From BOG-1112 sp964611335 (lineage in GTDB: Bacteria > Bdellovibrionota_B > Oligoflexia > Oligoflexales > Bog-1112): 64,000 nt of DNA. A program made the position numbers and the translations under genes. Position 1 is the stretch's first letter, and each line of letters starts with the position of its first letter. A model generated the notes under the pieces. The model was not told where the DNA came from and searched no databases. It saw nothing but the letters and a program-made list of their open reading frames with translations. Shown in pieces: positions 25,420 to 33,999 of this stretch. The stretch spans positions 558,001-622,000 of the forward strand of contig CAZSXR010000001.1 of NCBI GenBank assembly GCA_964611335.1, in the 5' to 3' direction.

Positions 25420-25773
25420 TTAATTCGCCTTTTGGGGAGCTAATAACTCTGAAAGTTTTGCGCGTAAATCAGGATTGGAAAGCGCGTTGTTTACTCGAAA
25501 TTCAAGTGGTGTTAGCTCCTCAATCCTTTCGCTCCACCATTCTTCAGGCAACTGCGCCAAAGCATAGACCACAAAGTCGTTGAGATCAAAATTTCGAACG
25601 CCGCGAATGCGCAGTTCATTTTGAAATACAGAAAAAGGATGCTCTGCTGGTGATGTGAGCAATAATTTGGTAGTTTTAGTAGACTCGTTCTGCAGGGAGT
25701 CTCCCGTTGCTTTGTTGCCGTTGATTTTTTTGTTTGCCTTTGTTTTCGATTCGATTACGGATTCAGTATCCAA
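25420..25773 (-). CDS. Small hypothetical protein with TTG start
   Basis: 117 residues, not recognised. The frame has no ATG; TTG at 25773 is preceded by a strong GAGGAG with eight-base spacing, so it is probably the true start. The first 50 residues are Lys/Thr/Ser-rich and likely disordered. Residues about 50-117 look folded and helical, with Trp-Trp (LPEEWWSERIEELTPLEFRVNNAL). No signal peptide or membrane segment. It is convergent with the glycosyltransferase gene (3 bases between stops) and divergent from rarA. Confidence 0.6.
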   Translation of the reverse strand: MDTESVIESKTKANKKINGNKATGDSLQNESTKTTKLLLTSPAEHPFSVFQNELRIRGVRNFDLNDFVVYALAQLPEEWWSERIEELTPLEFRVNNALSNPDLRAKLSELLAPQKAN

Positions 25774-25894
25774 TTTATAACTCCTCTATTTTTCTATTGT
25801 AGGAATGAGCAAAAATATTTAACACGGTGTTTCCTGTATATCAAGCTTAGGAATATCGCGAGACTTCATTTGAAAGTTTCTTGAGGAAATTTTT

Positions 25895-27199
25895 ATGTTC
25901 ACAGAAGAAAATGCTTACAAAATGTACAACACAGAAAGCATACCGCTCGCAGAACGTATGCGCCCCAACGCCTATGATGAAATTCTAGGCCAGGAAAAAA
26001 TTTGGTCAAGGCAAAGTCCTCTTCGAAAACTTGCAGAGGAGGACAGATTCTACTCTCTTATTTTCTGGGGGCCTCCGGGTACGGGGAAAACCACACTTGC
26101 CAATGTCATCGGTAAAGAATCCAAGCGTAAATTGGTCAAACTTTCAGCAGTGAACTGCGGTGTCAAAGATATTCGTGAAGTGATCGAAGCTTCCGTCTTT
26201 TCGAAAGAGTCGGGAGCTAAAAGTTCCCTGCTTTTCCTCGATGAAATTCACCGTCTCAGCAAGAATCAGCAGGATGTTCTGCTTCCTTCGATCGAACAGG
26301 GCGATATCAAACTTATCGGAGCTACAACCGAGAATCCTTCTTTTAGCGTCAACAACGCCATCCTTTCGCGCAGTCTTGTTTTCAAATTCGAGCTTCTTTC
26401 TCTCGACGCTATGATCGTTTTACTCAAACGAACACTGCTTAAAGAAAAAGCAGACCTTCATGATAAAATTCCAGAAACGGTTTTCAAAGCACTCGCACAG
26501 GCTTCGGGAGGAGATGCTCGTCGTGCTTTAAATTTATTGGAATCTCTGACCGTGATGTGCACAGGAGAAGAGAATTTCGATGAAAGTTTTTTTGAAAAAC
26601 TTTTGCCTGCAATGTCTGTTCCCTTCGATCGCAAAGGCGAATATCATTACGATACGATCTCAGCTCTTATTAAATCGGTACGCGCATCTCAAGTTCAAGC
26701 AGCTGTATTCTATCTTGCTAGAGCCTTGGCAGGAGGTGAGGATCCCGAGTTTCTTGCAAGGCGCCTTATGATTCTTGCTTCCGAAGACATAGGCAATGCT
26801 AATCCTCATGCACTCGTTTGGGCACATGCGGGGGCTGAAATCGTGCATAAAATAGGGATGCCAGAAGCACGCATCGTTCTCTCTCAGGTAACAACATTGC
26901 TTGCATGTTCACCGAAGTCGAACCGATCTTACGTTGCGATCAATGAGGCACTTGAGGATGCAAAGAACTTTCCAGAACTTGAAATTCCTATGTTTCTACG
27001 CAATGCGCCGACGCAGTTGATGAAAGATTCTGGTTATGGAAAAGGATACATCTATGCTCATGATAACCCAGAAGGTGCGAGTCTTTTGCAATACTTACCC
27101 GATCGCATAAAAGACAAAATTTATTACAAAGCGTCTGACCATGGTCATGAGAAACAGATACAACAAACTTTAGATAATTTTAAAAGACAAGGAGTTTAA
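25895..27199 (+). CDS. rarA: Replication-associated recombination protein A (AAA+ ATPase)
   Basis: 434 residues, normal for RarA/MgsA. The N terminus PLAERMRPNAYDEILGQEK, Walker A GPPGTGKTT (about residue 63), Walker B SLLFLDEIHR (about 110), sensor-1 GATTENPSF and the arginine finger ILSRS are all present. The C-terminal tetramerisation region (EDPEFLARRLMILASEDIGNANP) completes it. It works at stalled replication forks in the cytoplasm. Start ATG at 25895 with GAGGA eight bases upstream. The apyrase gene follows after one base, an unusual functional pairing. Confidence 0.95.
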   Translation: MFTEENAYKMYNTESIPLAERMRPNAYDEILGQEKIWSRQSPLRKLAEEDRFYSLIFWGPPGTGKTTLANVIGKESKRKLVKLSAVNCGVKDIREVIEASVFSKESGAKSSLLFLDEIHRLSKNQQDVLLPSIEQGDIKLIGATTENPSFSVNNAILSRSLVFKFELLSLDAMIVLLKRTLLKEKADLHDKIPETVFKALAQASGGDARRALNLLESLTVMCTGEENFDESFFEKLLPAMSVPFDRKGEYHYDTISALIKSVRASQVQAAVFYLARALAGGEDPEFLARRLMILASEDIGNANPHALVWAHAGAEIVHKIGMPEARIVLSQVTTLLACSPKSNRSYVAINEALEDAKNFPELEIPMFLRNAPTQLMKDSGYGKGYIYAHDNPEGASLLQYLPDRIKDKIYYKASDHGHEKQIQQTLDNFKRQGV

Positions 27200-27200
27200 A

Positions 27201-28427
27201 GTGTTCTGTTTTCGTCTCCGAAATATCAAGGTGTTTCTTCTTTTTCTCTCACCGCTTGCTTGTACCTTTTTTCAAAAGACTCCTGAAGAAAGTGTTTTGA
27301 GAAAAGAAAAATATTCCTTTTATATAGATGCTGGAAGCAGTGGAGCCCGTATTGGGGTTTACAGTATCGAAGAAAAGGGATCGAACTCTCATGTTCTTTC
27401 TAAAGGTGATTTTTCTACAAGCGATGGCTTGGGAATACATAATTTCATAGATAATTTGGAAGGCATAGCCTCGTATTTAGATCCCTTGATAAACTATGCT
27501 GAAAAGCTTGTAGATAGTCAAAATTCTTACTCCATTCCTGTTTATTTCTATGCAACAGGAGGACTGAGGGGCCTTCCTCTTTCCGATCAAAACAGAATTT
27601 TAAAAGAGGTTGAAAAATATCTCAGAACGCGCAGGCATTTCAAAAATGTGCATGCGAAAATTTTAACGGGTGAAGAAGAAGGTGCTTTTGCATGGTTAGC
27701 GGTCAATTCTACAAGAGAAAATTTTTCCAGTTCGAGCTTTGAAAGTGTTGGTGTTGTAGATCTTGGTGGTGCTACTCTTCAAATTACCTATGAAATTAAA
27801 GACGAGATAAGTACAGGAGTTTCTCCAACACTTCAGTTTAAAATAGGAGATAAAGTTCATAAGCTCTATTCGCATAGTTATAATTTTTTAGGACAGAATA
27901 TTTTTTTGAAATCCAATATTTCGATTCGTGAATCGTGTCGTGAAGATGCCTATACAGATTTGAACACGCGTTATGATAAATGCTTTACAAATGTGCAAAA
28001 ACTTTTGCAGGGACATTGCAAAGAATGGGGTCTGTGTAGAAATAAAAATCTTCAAAATCTCAGCTCCTATAAATTTTTAGGAGTGGGAGGCATTGTCTAT
28101 CTTTCTCAAGAGTTGGGTCAGCGTAGTTTTACACATAATTTTCTTACGCAAAGAGCGCGTGAAATTTGTAAATTGAATGAAAAAGATGCGAGTAAAATTT
28201 ATACAGGTGGCTTTCTAGATGACCTTGGTGCTTTTTGTTTTCGCTTAGTGTTTTTTGACTCTTTATTTTTTGGAGATGCACAGATTCCAAGAAAATGGGA
28301 GGGTTTAGGATTTGGAAAAAATTCTGTGATTGAAGTTACAGAAGAACTTCAAGGCATTCGCTCTATTACCTGGTTAGTAGGAGCTGTCTATTTTAATGAG
28401 AATGTGCGGGAGTATACATTGATGTAG
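27201..28427 (+). CDS. Lipoprotein GDA1/CD39-family nucleoside triphosphate diphosphohydrolase (apyrase)
   Basis: 408 residues, GTG start with AAGGAG seven bases upstream. The N terminus is a lipoprotein signal (FLLFLSPLACTFF, lipidated Cys near residue 21). The apyrase conserved regions are in order: ACR1 IDAGSSGARIGVY, ACR2 YATGGLRGL, ACR3 LTGEEEGAFAWLAVN with the catalytic Glu, and ACR4 VGVVDLGGATLQITYE. The C-terminal lobe carries Cys pairs (CREDAYTDLNTRYDKC, CKEWGLC). The family hydrolyses extracellular NTPs and NDPs. It is widespread in eukaryotes and known from few bacteria, notably Legionella. A surface or periplasmic location suggests purine salvage from, or signalling interference with, a eukaryotic host (inference). 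Confidence 0.85.
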   Translation: MFCFRLRNIKVFLLFLSPLACTFFQKTPEESVLRKEKYSFYIDAGSSGARIGVYSIEEKGSNSHVLSKGDFSTSDGLGIHNFIDNLEGIASYLDPLINYAEKLVDSQNSYSIPVYFYATGGLRGLPLSDQNRILKEVEKYLRTRRHFKNVHAKILTGEEEGAFAWLAVNSTRENFSSSSFESVGVVDLGGATLQITYEIKDEISTGVSPTLQFKIGDKVHKLYSHSYNFLGQNIFLKSNISIRESCREDAYTDLNTRYDKCFTNVQKLLQGHCKEWGLCRNKNLQNLSSYKFLGVGGIVYLSQELGQRSFTHNFLTQRAREICKLNEKDASKIYTGGFLDDLGAFCFRLVFFDSLFFGDAQIPRKWEGLGFGKNSVIEVTEELQGIRSITWLVGAVYFNENVREYTLM

Positions 28428-28452
28428 TCGTTGCAGAGGGAGCTATTGACTC

Positions 28453-29745
28453 TTACTGGCCTTCGTTGAGAGGGAAATGAACGGCACCTCGTGCAAGTTC
28501 TCTTTCGAATCGAAGATTTTCTGCTCTGTGCAAGAGCTTGAGATGTTTGGGTTTTCTCGGGGCGCGATCAATCAAATCTTTGTAGTCCTCACTCTTTTTT
28601 GTGATTCTATACAGGTGATCTTGAGAGACTAATACGTTAACCTGAGCTTCTAAAATTCCGATTTTAGTTCGATGTATGTATTTTTGAATATCTGCAAGTT
28701 CTTTTAATTTGAAGAAGTCCCCTGCTAAAAAATCTTCTAAGATTGATTCCTTTAGGATGAGAGTCTTTGTCAAAGCTTCTTTGTTTATTTTATAAAGGCG
28801 GATCATCTCGTTGTAGTGGTGTACAAGTCCTCCGATGGTTAAATATATGTTGTGAAGAATGATTTCTTTGTGAATTTTGATCTCTTCTGTTTTCGATTTC
28901 TGAACTTTAAGGAAGGCTGGGTATCCTATACCAATATTCCCATCAGAATTGGGGAAGAGATTGAAAAATTCGAAAGCTCTTGTTTTCAAAGCATATTGAG
29001 AGGCGAGAATGAGATAGTCCATAGTCTTTATTTCAGGGATTTTTTTAAGAGACTCATTGTTGTATTCACTGAAGATTAAATCTTCATAAGTTTCCAAATG
29101 GGGAAGTTCTATATCTTCAACATCAAAAGTCAGCCATTCATTCATAGGAAGGTCTATGCCATTCGCAAGTTCTATTTTTGCTTTCAGATATTCTTCTTCA
29201 AGTTTTTCAAGTCCTGTTTGCGCTTTTGCTATAATGTTTATTATTTCAATGAAGGAGAACTTAGATTTGTCAGTGTTGGGGTTGGGACTATCCCGTAAAG
29301 CAAGGATGTCTTGCAAAGAACTAAGATGGCTTTTTTGTAATGCAAGAAGATTTTTCACATGGTTAATACGATAGTACATAGATTTTACGGAATGAATTTC
29401 ATGAGCGAGAAAAGATGCATAACTATTACGTTCTGCTTCATAGAGTATTTTGTTTTCTTTCCATCGAAACCAATTTGAGGGATAGAGAAATCCCATGGAA
29501 GTTAAAATAGCTCCCAAATAATTTTTTTGCAAAATACTGAACACCATATTTAAGTTCAAGCTTGGTGTGAGTCTACCTATTGCAACTCTTACGGAGTGTT
29601 CTGCTTGAAAGAGATGTTCTGCTTTGGCTTTTACATTCAAATTCCCCTCTTTCACTTGCGTGATGATCTCCTCAAGGGAATGTACTTTCGCATTAGCAGA
29701 AAGAGAAATGCTAAGGAGGAGTAGGGCATAAAAAGCATGTCTCAT
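28453..29745 (-). CDS. TolC-like outer-membrane efflux family protein
   Basis: 430 residues, with AGAGGTAAAT before the ATG at 29745 and a signal peptide ending SLSANA. The first part, HSLEEIITQVKEGNLNVKAKAEHLFQAEHSVRVAIGRLTPSLNLNM, matches the N terminus of TolC-type proteins (repeat of helices followed by a strand). Long helical stretches follow. It is similar in type to the 598-residue protein at 18479-20275. It lies nine bases after the large exported protein at 29755-32412 and is probably co-transcribed with it. No adaptor or inner-membrane component is next to it. Confidence 0.65.
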   Translation of the reverse strand: MRHAFYALLLLSISLSANAKVHSLEEIITQVKEGNLNVKAKAEHLFQAEHSVRVAIGRLTPSLNLNMVFSILQKNYLGAILTSMGFLYPSNWFRWKENKILYEAERNSYASFLAHEIHSVKSMYYRINHVKNLLALQKSHLSSLQDILALRDSPNPNTDKSKFSFIEIINIIAKAQTGLEKLEEEYLKAKIELANGIDLPMNEWLTFDVEDIELPHLETYEDLIFSEYNNESLKKIPEIKTMDYLILASQYALKTRAFEFFNLFPNSDGNIGIGYPAFLKVQKSKTEEIKIHKEIILHNIYLTIGGLVHHYNEMIRLYKINKEALTKTLILKESILEDFLAGDFFKLKELADIQKYIHRTKIGILEAQVNVLVSQDHLYRITKKSEDYKDLIDRAPRKPKHLKLLHRAENLRFERELARGAVHFPLNEGQ

Positions 29746-29754
29746 ATTTACCTC

Positions 29755-32412
29755 TTAGTGGTGAGGGTCTTTATAACAGGTCATATCTAAGATGCCTTTG
29801 AATTTTTCATCGTGACAACGCCAAAACACAGCTTGATTGAAATCTGCAAGCCCATAGCGGGTTTCGACAACTGCGTAAGTACGTGGGTAAATGTCGTTTT
29901 CATGTTCGATCCAAACTCTTCCAGGTTCGATGGTTCGAGAAAGATCACATTGAGACCCATCATGATCTGCATATGCGCAACCGTCAGTGAAACCTTGTCT
30001 TTGGACCATAGTGTGTGAATTAAAATCGTAATATTTCATCTCTTTACTAACTATACTTCCCCAATTGTAGTTCATAGCTTTGTTATAAGAACTTTCATCT
30101 GCCAACGCTATGGTCCAAACCATTTCTTTGAAAATTCCATTTACCTTTTTAGCGAATTCTGAAGAGTAGTGTGGGCGTTTTCTGAGTAAGCTTGGTCCTC
30201 CTCTATCCGAGTAGTTTTTGAAATCACTTAATATAGTTTCCGTTAACTGTTCGAGTTGCTCAGGAAGCCCATCCTGATTCCACAATTGCAAAGCAGCTGT
30301 TTGAAAGAGAACTTTTTCATTTTCATCTGCTGATACTCTCAAAGTTTTCCAAATATGTCGGAGTTCATTTTTCAAAAGATGACTGATGGTACCTTTCCAG
30401 AAATCAAATTCCCCTGCGTACAAAATAGATCGCAGATACAAGTCATTAACGAAATAAGTAAAGATGCCCGCAGCATGATTGCGTCCGTCGATAAGTTTGT
30501 CTCCTGAATCCCATTGCAAAGTGCTGAAAATGTTTTTGGAAACTTCCCAAGCTGCGTTGTAAACGGCATCGGAATGGTAAGGAATATTGCTTCCTATAGT
30601 TTGAATCAGGAAGGCGTCTGTAAAAAATTGATCGAGGTAGACTCCAACATTGGATTGAACATGGCATCGATTGAGTTTGTGATTGTTACAAATCATAGGA
30701 GTTTTATCGAAAATTTTAGAATCTGTTTTTCTGAAATTCATCGGCTCCTGCAAGGAGTCCACAGGTGTTTGATTTGCAAGTTGCAACCAATCGTCGATAC
30801 TTGTGCTCTTTAAAGAGACATATTTGGTTTTGTCACATAGGTGATCTATGATCTTTGAGATGTACTCAATCGCGTTATCATGTCTCAGAGGGAGGGTGTT
30901 TTTAGTCAGAGGAGCTGTAACCATTTCTACGTGAGGGAAGTGATTATAACTATAGCGACTTTCCAAAGTTGCTTTCAGAAAGGGAAGATCCATATGGTAC
31001 TCTTTAGATTCGAAAAGCATCTGAGAATAGGTGTCAAGAAATGGCCATTCCTTTTTCGCCTTCCAAATCCCAAATTGAGAAAGAAGAGGTATGCGATCTG
31101 CCATTTCTGTTTCTATGATTTCATCGAAGTTCAGTTTCTTTCTCTCTCTCTCCTCGGGAGAAGGATCAAATAGTATACCAGAAAATAAGCTGTCTGAATT
31201 CACACGTCCTGAAGTGATATCCAATTGAACCCCTGGACATTCCAATTCATAGCCTACCGTTTGTTCTGCATAGAGATGTGATTCAATCTCCTTCCAAACA
31301 TCCATTGCAGACATGTTCTTCGATTTCGAATAGTTTGTGTTCAAAAGAATACTTCGAGAAAGTGATGGATAATAACTTGTCAGAATTTGTAAGTCTGGAT
31401 AAGTGACACCTAGATCTATCAGGCGTTTGGGATTTATAAATTGCAAAGTAAAAGAATTTTTTGGGGGAAGGGTATCGGCTTTGATATAATTTTTTGCTGC
31501 GGGAAGAAATTTATCTTTAAACCATTCTTTGGAAATACCGTCTAAATAAGCATTTTGAAAGGCTGTACATGCAGCAAGTATATCCCCATGTTGATGATGT
31601 GCACAGTTGACATAGCCATGAAACATTTCACGGATTTCATGGCAGTCGAAGTCGTTAGCCTTACAGTCTTTCACTGCTCCTTGTTGGAAGCTTTCACATC
31701 TTTGTTTAGCAAGGGGATTTAAATTGTCACAACTTTTGAAAGCTATGCCAGAAAGGGTCCCCTCACATTTTGATTTTTCAATAAAATCATCTGCCTCCTT
31801 GCACAGATTTGAGGCTTCAAGAGATGCTTCTACGGGTTGGTTCATAAGAGTATCGTAAATTGAAAAACATTGGTGCTTGAGATTTCTATCGAGAGCTTTG
31901 AGATCTCTGCATTCTTGAACTTTGATGTTGGGATAGGATTCAGGAGCATTTTGTTTTTTACTTGATTCGAGTGTAACCTTTTCAGGTTTTGAAAAAGAAG
32001 CCTTTTCAAGTTTGACTACAAGAGGCATTTGAAAGAGAAGATTTTTGCTCGTGCTATCGTTTAGTTGTACAAGTCCTGAGTAAGAACCTTCGTTTCCAAA
32101 AATCTCGAGGATGATTTGGCACTCTGCAGACATATCACAGTTGTTGATGATAGCTTTAACTTCAATACCTGAACTGTTTGTATCAGGAATATACTGTACT
32201 TCTATGGGCTGTGGTGGGTAATTTTGAATTGTAATTTCTCTGTAAATACGTTTGTAGGCAACTGCGTCAAAGTCTCTTCCTGCGCTTATATGAATAGATG
32301 AGGGTCGTACTTGGATATTAGAAGAAGGTCCTTCGCAGAAAACTTTTGTTTCATAAAATAGGAAAATACTAAGCACCGAAAGTGTTTGTAAAAGAAATCT
32401 AAATTTCGACAT
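29755..32412 (-). CDS. Large exported protein of unknown function
   Basis: 885 residues from the ATG at 32412 (AAAGGAG with six-base spacing; a longer frame adds nine residues). A signal peptide ends near residue 27 (FYETKVFCEG). Residues about 30-150 look like an immunoglobulin-like beta domain (ITIQNYPPQPIEVQYI ... SGLVQLNDSTSKN). A Cys-rich segment (about 155-300) contains many spaced Cys, suggesting disulphides. The remainder is mixed, with a Trp/Tyr-rich C terminus. No catalytic motif was recognised. It is followed by the TolC-like gene and is divergent from the ERG2/sigma-1 homologue. Confidence 0.7.
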   Translation of the reverse strand: MSKFRFLLQTLSVLSIFLFYETKVFCEGPSSNIQVRPSSIHISAGRDFDAVAYKRIYREITIQNYPPQPIEVQYIPDTNSSGIEVKAIINNCDMSAECQIILEIFGNEGSYSGLVQLNDSTSKNLLFQMPLVVKLEKASFSKPEKVTLESSKKQNAPESYPNIKVQECRDLKALDRNLKHQCFSIYDTLMNQPVEASLEASNLCKEADDFIEKSKCEGTLSGIAFKSCDNLNPLAKQRCESFQQGAVKDCKANDFDCHEIREMFHGYVNCAHHQHGDILAACTAFQNAYLDGISKEWFKDKFLPAAKNYIKADTLPPKNSFTLQFINPKRLIDLGVTYPDLQILTSYYPSLSRSILLNTNYSKSKNMSAMDVWKEIESHLYAEQTVGYELECPGVQLDITSGRVNSDSLFSGILFDPSPEERERKKLNFDEIIETEMADRIPLLSQFGIWKAKKEWPFLDTYSQMLFESKEYHMDLPFLKATLESRYSYNHFPHVEMVTAPLTKNTLPLRHDNAIEYISKIIDHLCDKTKYVSLKSTSIDDWLQLANQTPVDSLQEPMNFRKTDSKIFDKTPMICNNHKLNRCHVQSNVGVYLDQFFTDAFLIQTIGSNIPYHSDAVYNAAWEVSKNIFSTLQWDSGDKLIDGRNHAAGIFTYFVNDLYLRSILYAGEFDFWKGTISHLLKNELRHIWKTLRVSADENEKVLFQTAALQLWNQDGLPEQLEQLTETILSDFKNYSDRGGPSLLRKRPHYSSEFAKKVNGIFKEMVWTIALADESSYNKAMNYNWGSIVSKEMKYYDFNSHTMVQRQGFTDGCAYADHDGSQCDLSRTIEPGRVWIEHENDIYPRTYAVVETRYGLADFNQAVFWRCHDEKFKGILDMTCYKDPHH

Positions 32413-32481
32413 AGGAACTCCTTTGGAAAACACAAGCACTGATCTTTAGTTAGCAAGGAATAGAAGAGACTTCCATGAGTT

Positions 32482-32510
32482 TTTAGAGGTGTCAAAATGA
32501 CAACTATAAT
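32482..32510 (+). promoter_or_regulatory. Putative promoter with operator-like palindrome upstream of the ERG2/sigma-1 homologue
   Basis: A perfect -10 box TATAAT lies at 32505-32510, with TTTAGA (4 of 6 matches to TTGACA) 17 bases upstream at 32482-32487. TGTCA-AAA-TGACA, a palindrome at 32490-32502, fills most of the spacer, where a bound repressor would block RNA polymerase. The regulator is unknown. Confidence 0.5.
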
Positions 32511-32533
32511 CTTAGATTTTTTAAATAAAGAAA

Positions 32534-32565
32534 ATGAGAAAAAGGGATAGGCATCTTTTTCTCAT
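32534..32565 (+). promoter_or_regulatory. Perfect 11-bp hairpin in the predicted 5' untranslated region
   Basis: ATGAGAAAAAG (32534-32544) is the exact reverse complement of CTTTTTCTCAT (32555-32565), with a ten-base loop. It sits between the predicted promoter and the GAGGTG ribosome-binding site at 32571 of the ERG2/sigma-1 homologue. It could be a 5' stability element or attenuator; it has no U tract after it, so a terminator is less likely. Confidence 0.5.
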
Positions 32566-32579
32566 GTCTTGAGGTGAAT

Positions 32580-33383
32580 ATGAAAGCATTTGTTCTTAGC
32601 CTCATCTTCTATATCTTTTCCTCGAATGTTTACGCAAAATTTACAGATGAATATCTTGACCAGCTTATTGATGATCCTGATGGTACACTTGCATTTCAGA
32701 AAGCAGCGGCAAAGCTTTATAAAAAAACGACCAAATATAATTTCAATCCTCTGCACCTCAATCTCATAGGAGCCCTTGCAAGGAGGGAGTATGAGCGCAA
32801 TACACATTCGTATCCAAGATTCCAAGATGAAGATCATGGAAATGGACATACGAGTGCCGAGGACTTTTTAATAGCTCATCGATACGAAGGGATCGCTCGC
32901 ATCGTACATCGAAGACTTCGAGAAATTTATGGAAACAAAATTCTCGAAAAACCCATACGCGTCATCAACAATGTAGGTGGCATTTATGCAACTATGGAAA
33001 TTTACAACTGCTCTTTAAGAGAATACATGGCTTTGTTTGGAACTATATTGCCACAAACAGGGTATTCCGGATCTTATAGTTTTATGCGTGTATGGGATGT
33101 GATGGTTGACGGAGAAATGTATTCCTATGGGGTGGAAAGAAATAAATCTGTGCCTATAAGTTATGGGCCTGGTGAATATTCTTTGTTGAACAAGAAAGAA
33201 AGACGGGTCTATAAAATGGGAGCAGGAGCTATGATGTTAGACTATGGTCGAGGTTTTATCCCTCCTGCTCTGGTGGAAGGTGTTTTTGCACCGTTTAGCA
33301 ATAACCTCGACAGTGCTTCTATGAGAGGACAAATCTTTCAATGTGCAAAATCGTTTATTGGAAAACTCAAACCAAATCAGTGA
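32580..33383 (+). CDS. Exported ERG2/sigma-1 receptor family protein
   Basis: 267 residues from the ATG at 32580 (GAGGTG upstream), with a signal peptide ending NVYA. The C-terminal two thirds match the ERG2/sigma-1 receptor family closely: NNVGGIYATMEIYNCSLREY, ALFGTILPQTGYSGSYSF, VWDVMVDGEMYSY, YGPGEYSLL, MMLDYGRGFIPPALVEGVF and NLDSASMRGQI. In human sigma-1, Asp126 and Glu172 line the ligand site. Here Asp173 (in WDVMVDG) and Asp221 (in LDYGRG, a conservative change) fall at the same places. Fungal ERG2 is the sterol C8-C7 isomerase of the ER. In bacteria the family is rare. Here the membrane anchor is replaced by a signal peptide. Function may be sterol isomerisation on host-derived sterol or ligand binding; not decided by sequence. 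Confidence 0.82.
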   Translation: MKAFVLSLIFYIFSSNVYAKFTDEYLDQLIDDPDGTLAFQKAAAKLYKKTTKYNFNPLHLNLIGALARREYERNTHSYPRFQDEDHGNGHTSAEDFLIAHRYEGIARIVHRRLREIYGNKILEKPIRVINNVGGIYATMEIYNCSLREYMALFGTILPQTGYSGSYSFMRVWDVMVDGEMYSYGVERNKSVPISYGPGEYSLLNKKERRVYKMGAGAMMLDYGRGFIPPALVEGVFAPFSNNLDSASMRGQIFQCAKSFIGKLKPNQ

Positions 33384-33850
33384 GTTTTTTCAACAACCAC
33401 TTTCAAGAAACAATCTGCAGCTGAAAGTTCTTTCAGTTTCTGAGTCAGTTTAGCGCTGTTGTTTGCATAACAACGATCAATTGCGAGGGCTTTTGTTTTT
33501 GCGAAGACTCTGTTTTCCAGAGGTGAAAGATGATGTGCTCCATTTTTGCATAACTTTGCATACTTGCAAGCATAGACATCACCTACATCAGGCCCTTTAA
33601 TTGCGTCACAATGATCTGCCATATCTGCCGTTAAAGCATCGAGATCTGTTCCGAATTGAATTTCATAACCGTTTGCACCCACATCTTGAGCAAAGGCAAG
33701 ACAGCGGGCTTTCATGCTGTCTGTTTTTTCAATAGGACTGGAACAATAACGTACATCTTTGCTTTCTGCAATGCAGTAGCCATACCATGTTTCGTTTGCA
33801 AACAAGGAAGCGCTGACGAAGAGGGAAAGAACGAGTAAAAGATTTCTCAT
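33377..33850 (-). CDS. Small Cys-rich exported protein, unknown function
   Basis: 157 residues from the ATG at 33850 with GGAG seven bases upstream. A signal peptide (MRNLLLVLSLFVSASLFA) precedes a mature chain of about 139 residues containing eight Cys, consistent with four disulphides in the periplasm or outside. No family recognised. Its end overlaps the end of the convergent ERG2/sigma-1 gene by seven bases. Confidence 0.7.
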   Translation of the reverse strand: MRNLLLVLSLFVSASLFANETWYGYCIAESKDVRYCSSPIEKTDSMKARCLAFAQDVGANGYEIQFGTDLDALTADMADHCDAIKGPDVGDVYACKYAKLCKNGAHHLSPLENRVFAKTKALAIDRCYANNSAKLTQKLKELSAADCFLKVVVEKTH

Positions 33851-33999
33851 CACATGTCTCCACAAAGTTGTTGAAATTTGCTAACAATTTATCATGAAGA
33901 CTTAGGCGAGTTGAAACTGTTTTTCTAAAAGAGAGCGGTTTAGTCGCAGCCGAGTGATCGATGTATTAGGTGGCGACAAGAGGTGGCTCCCGTGAATTT

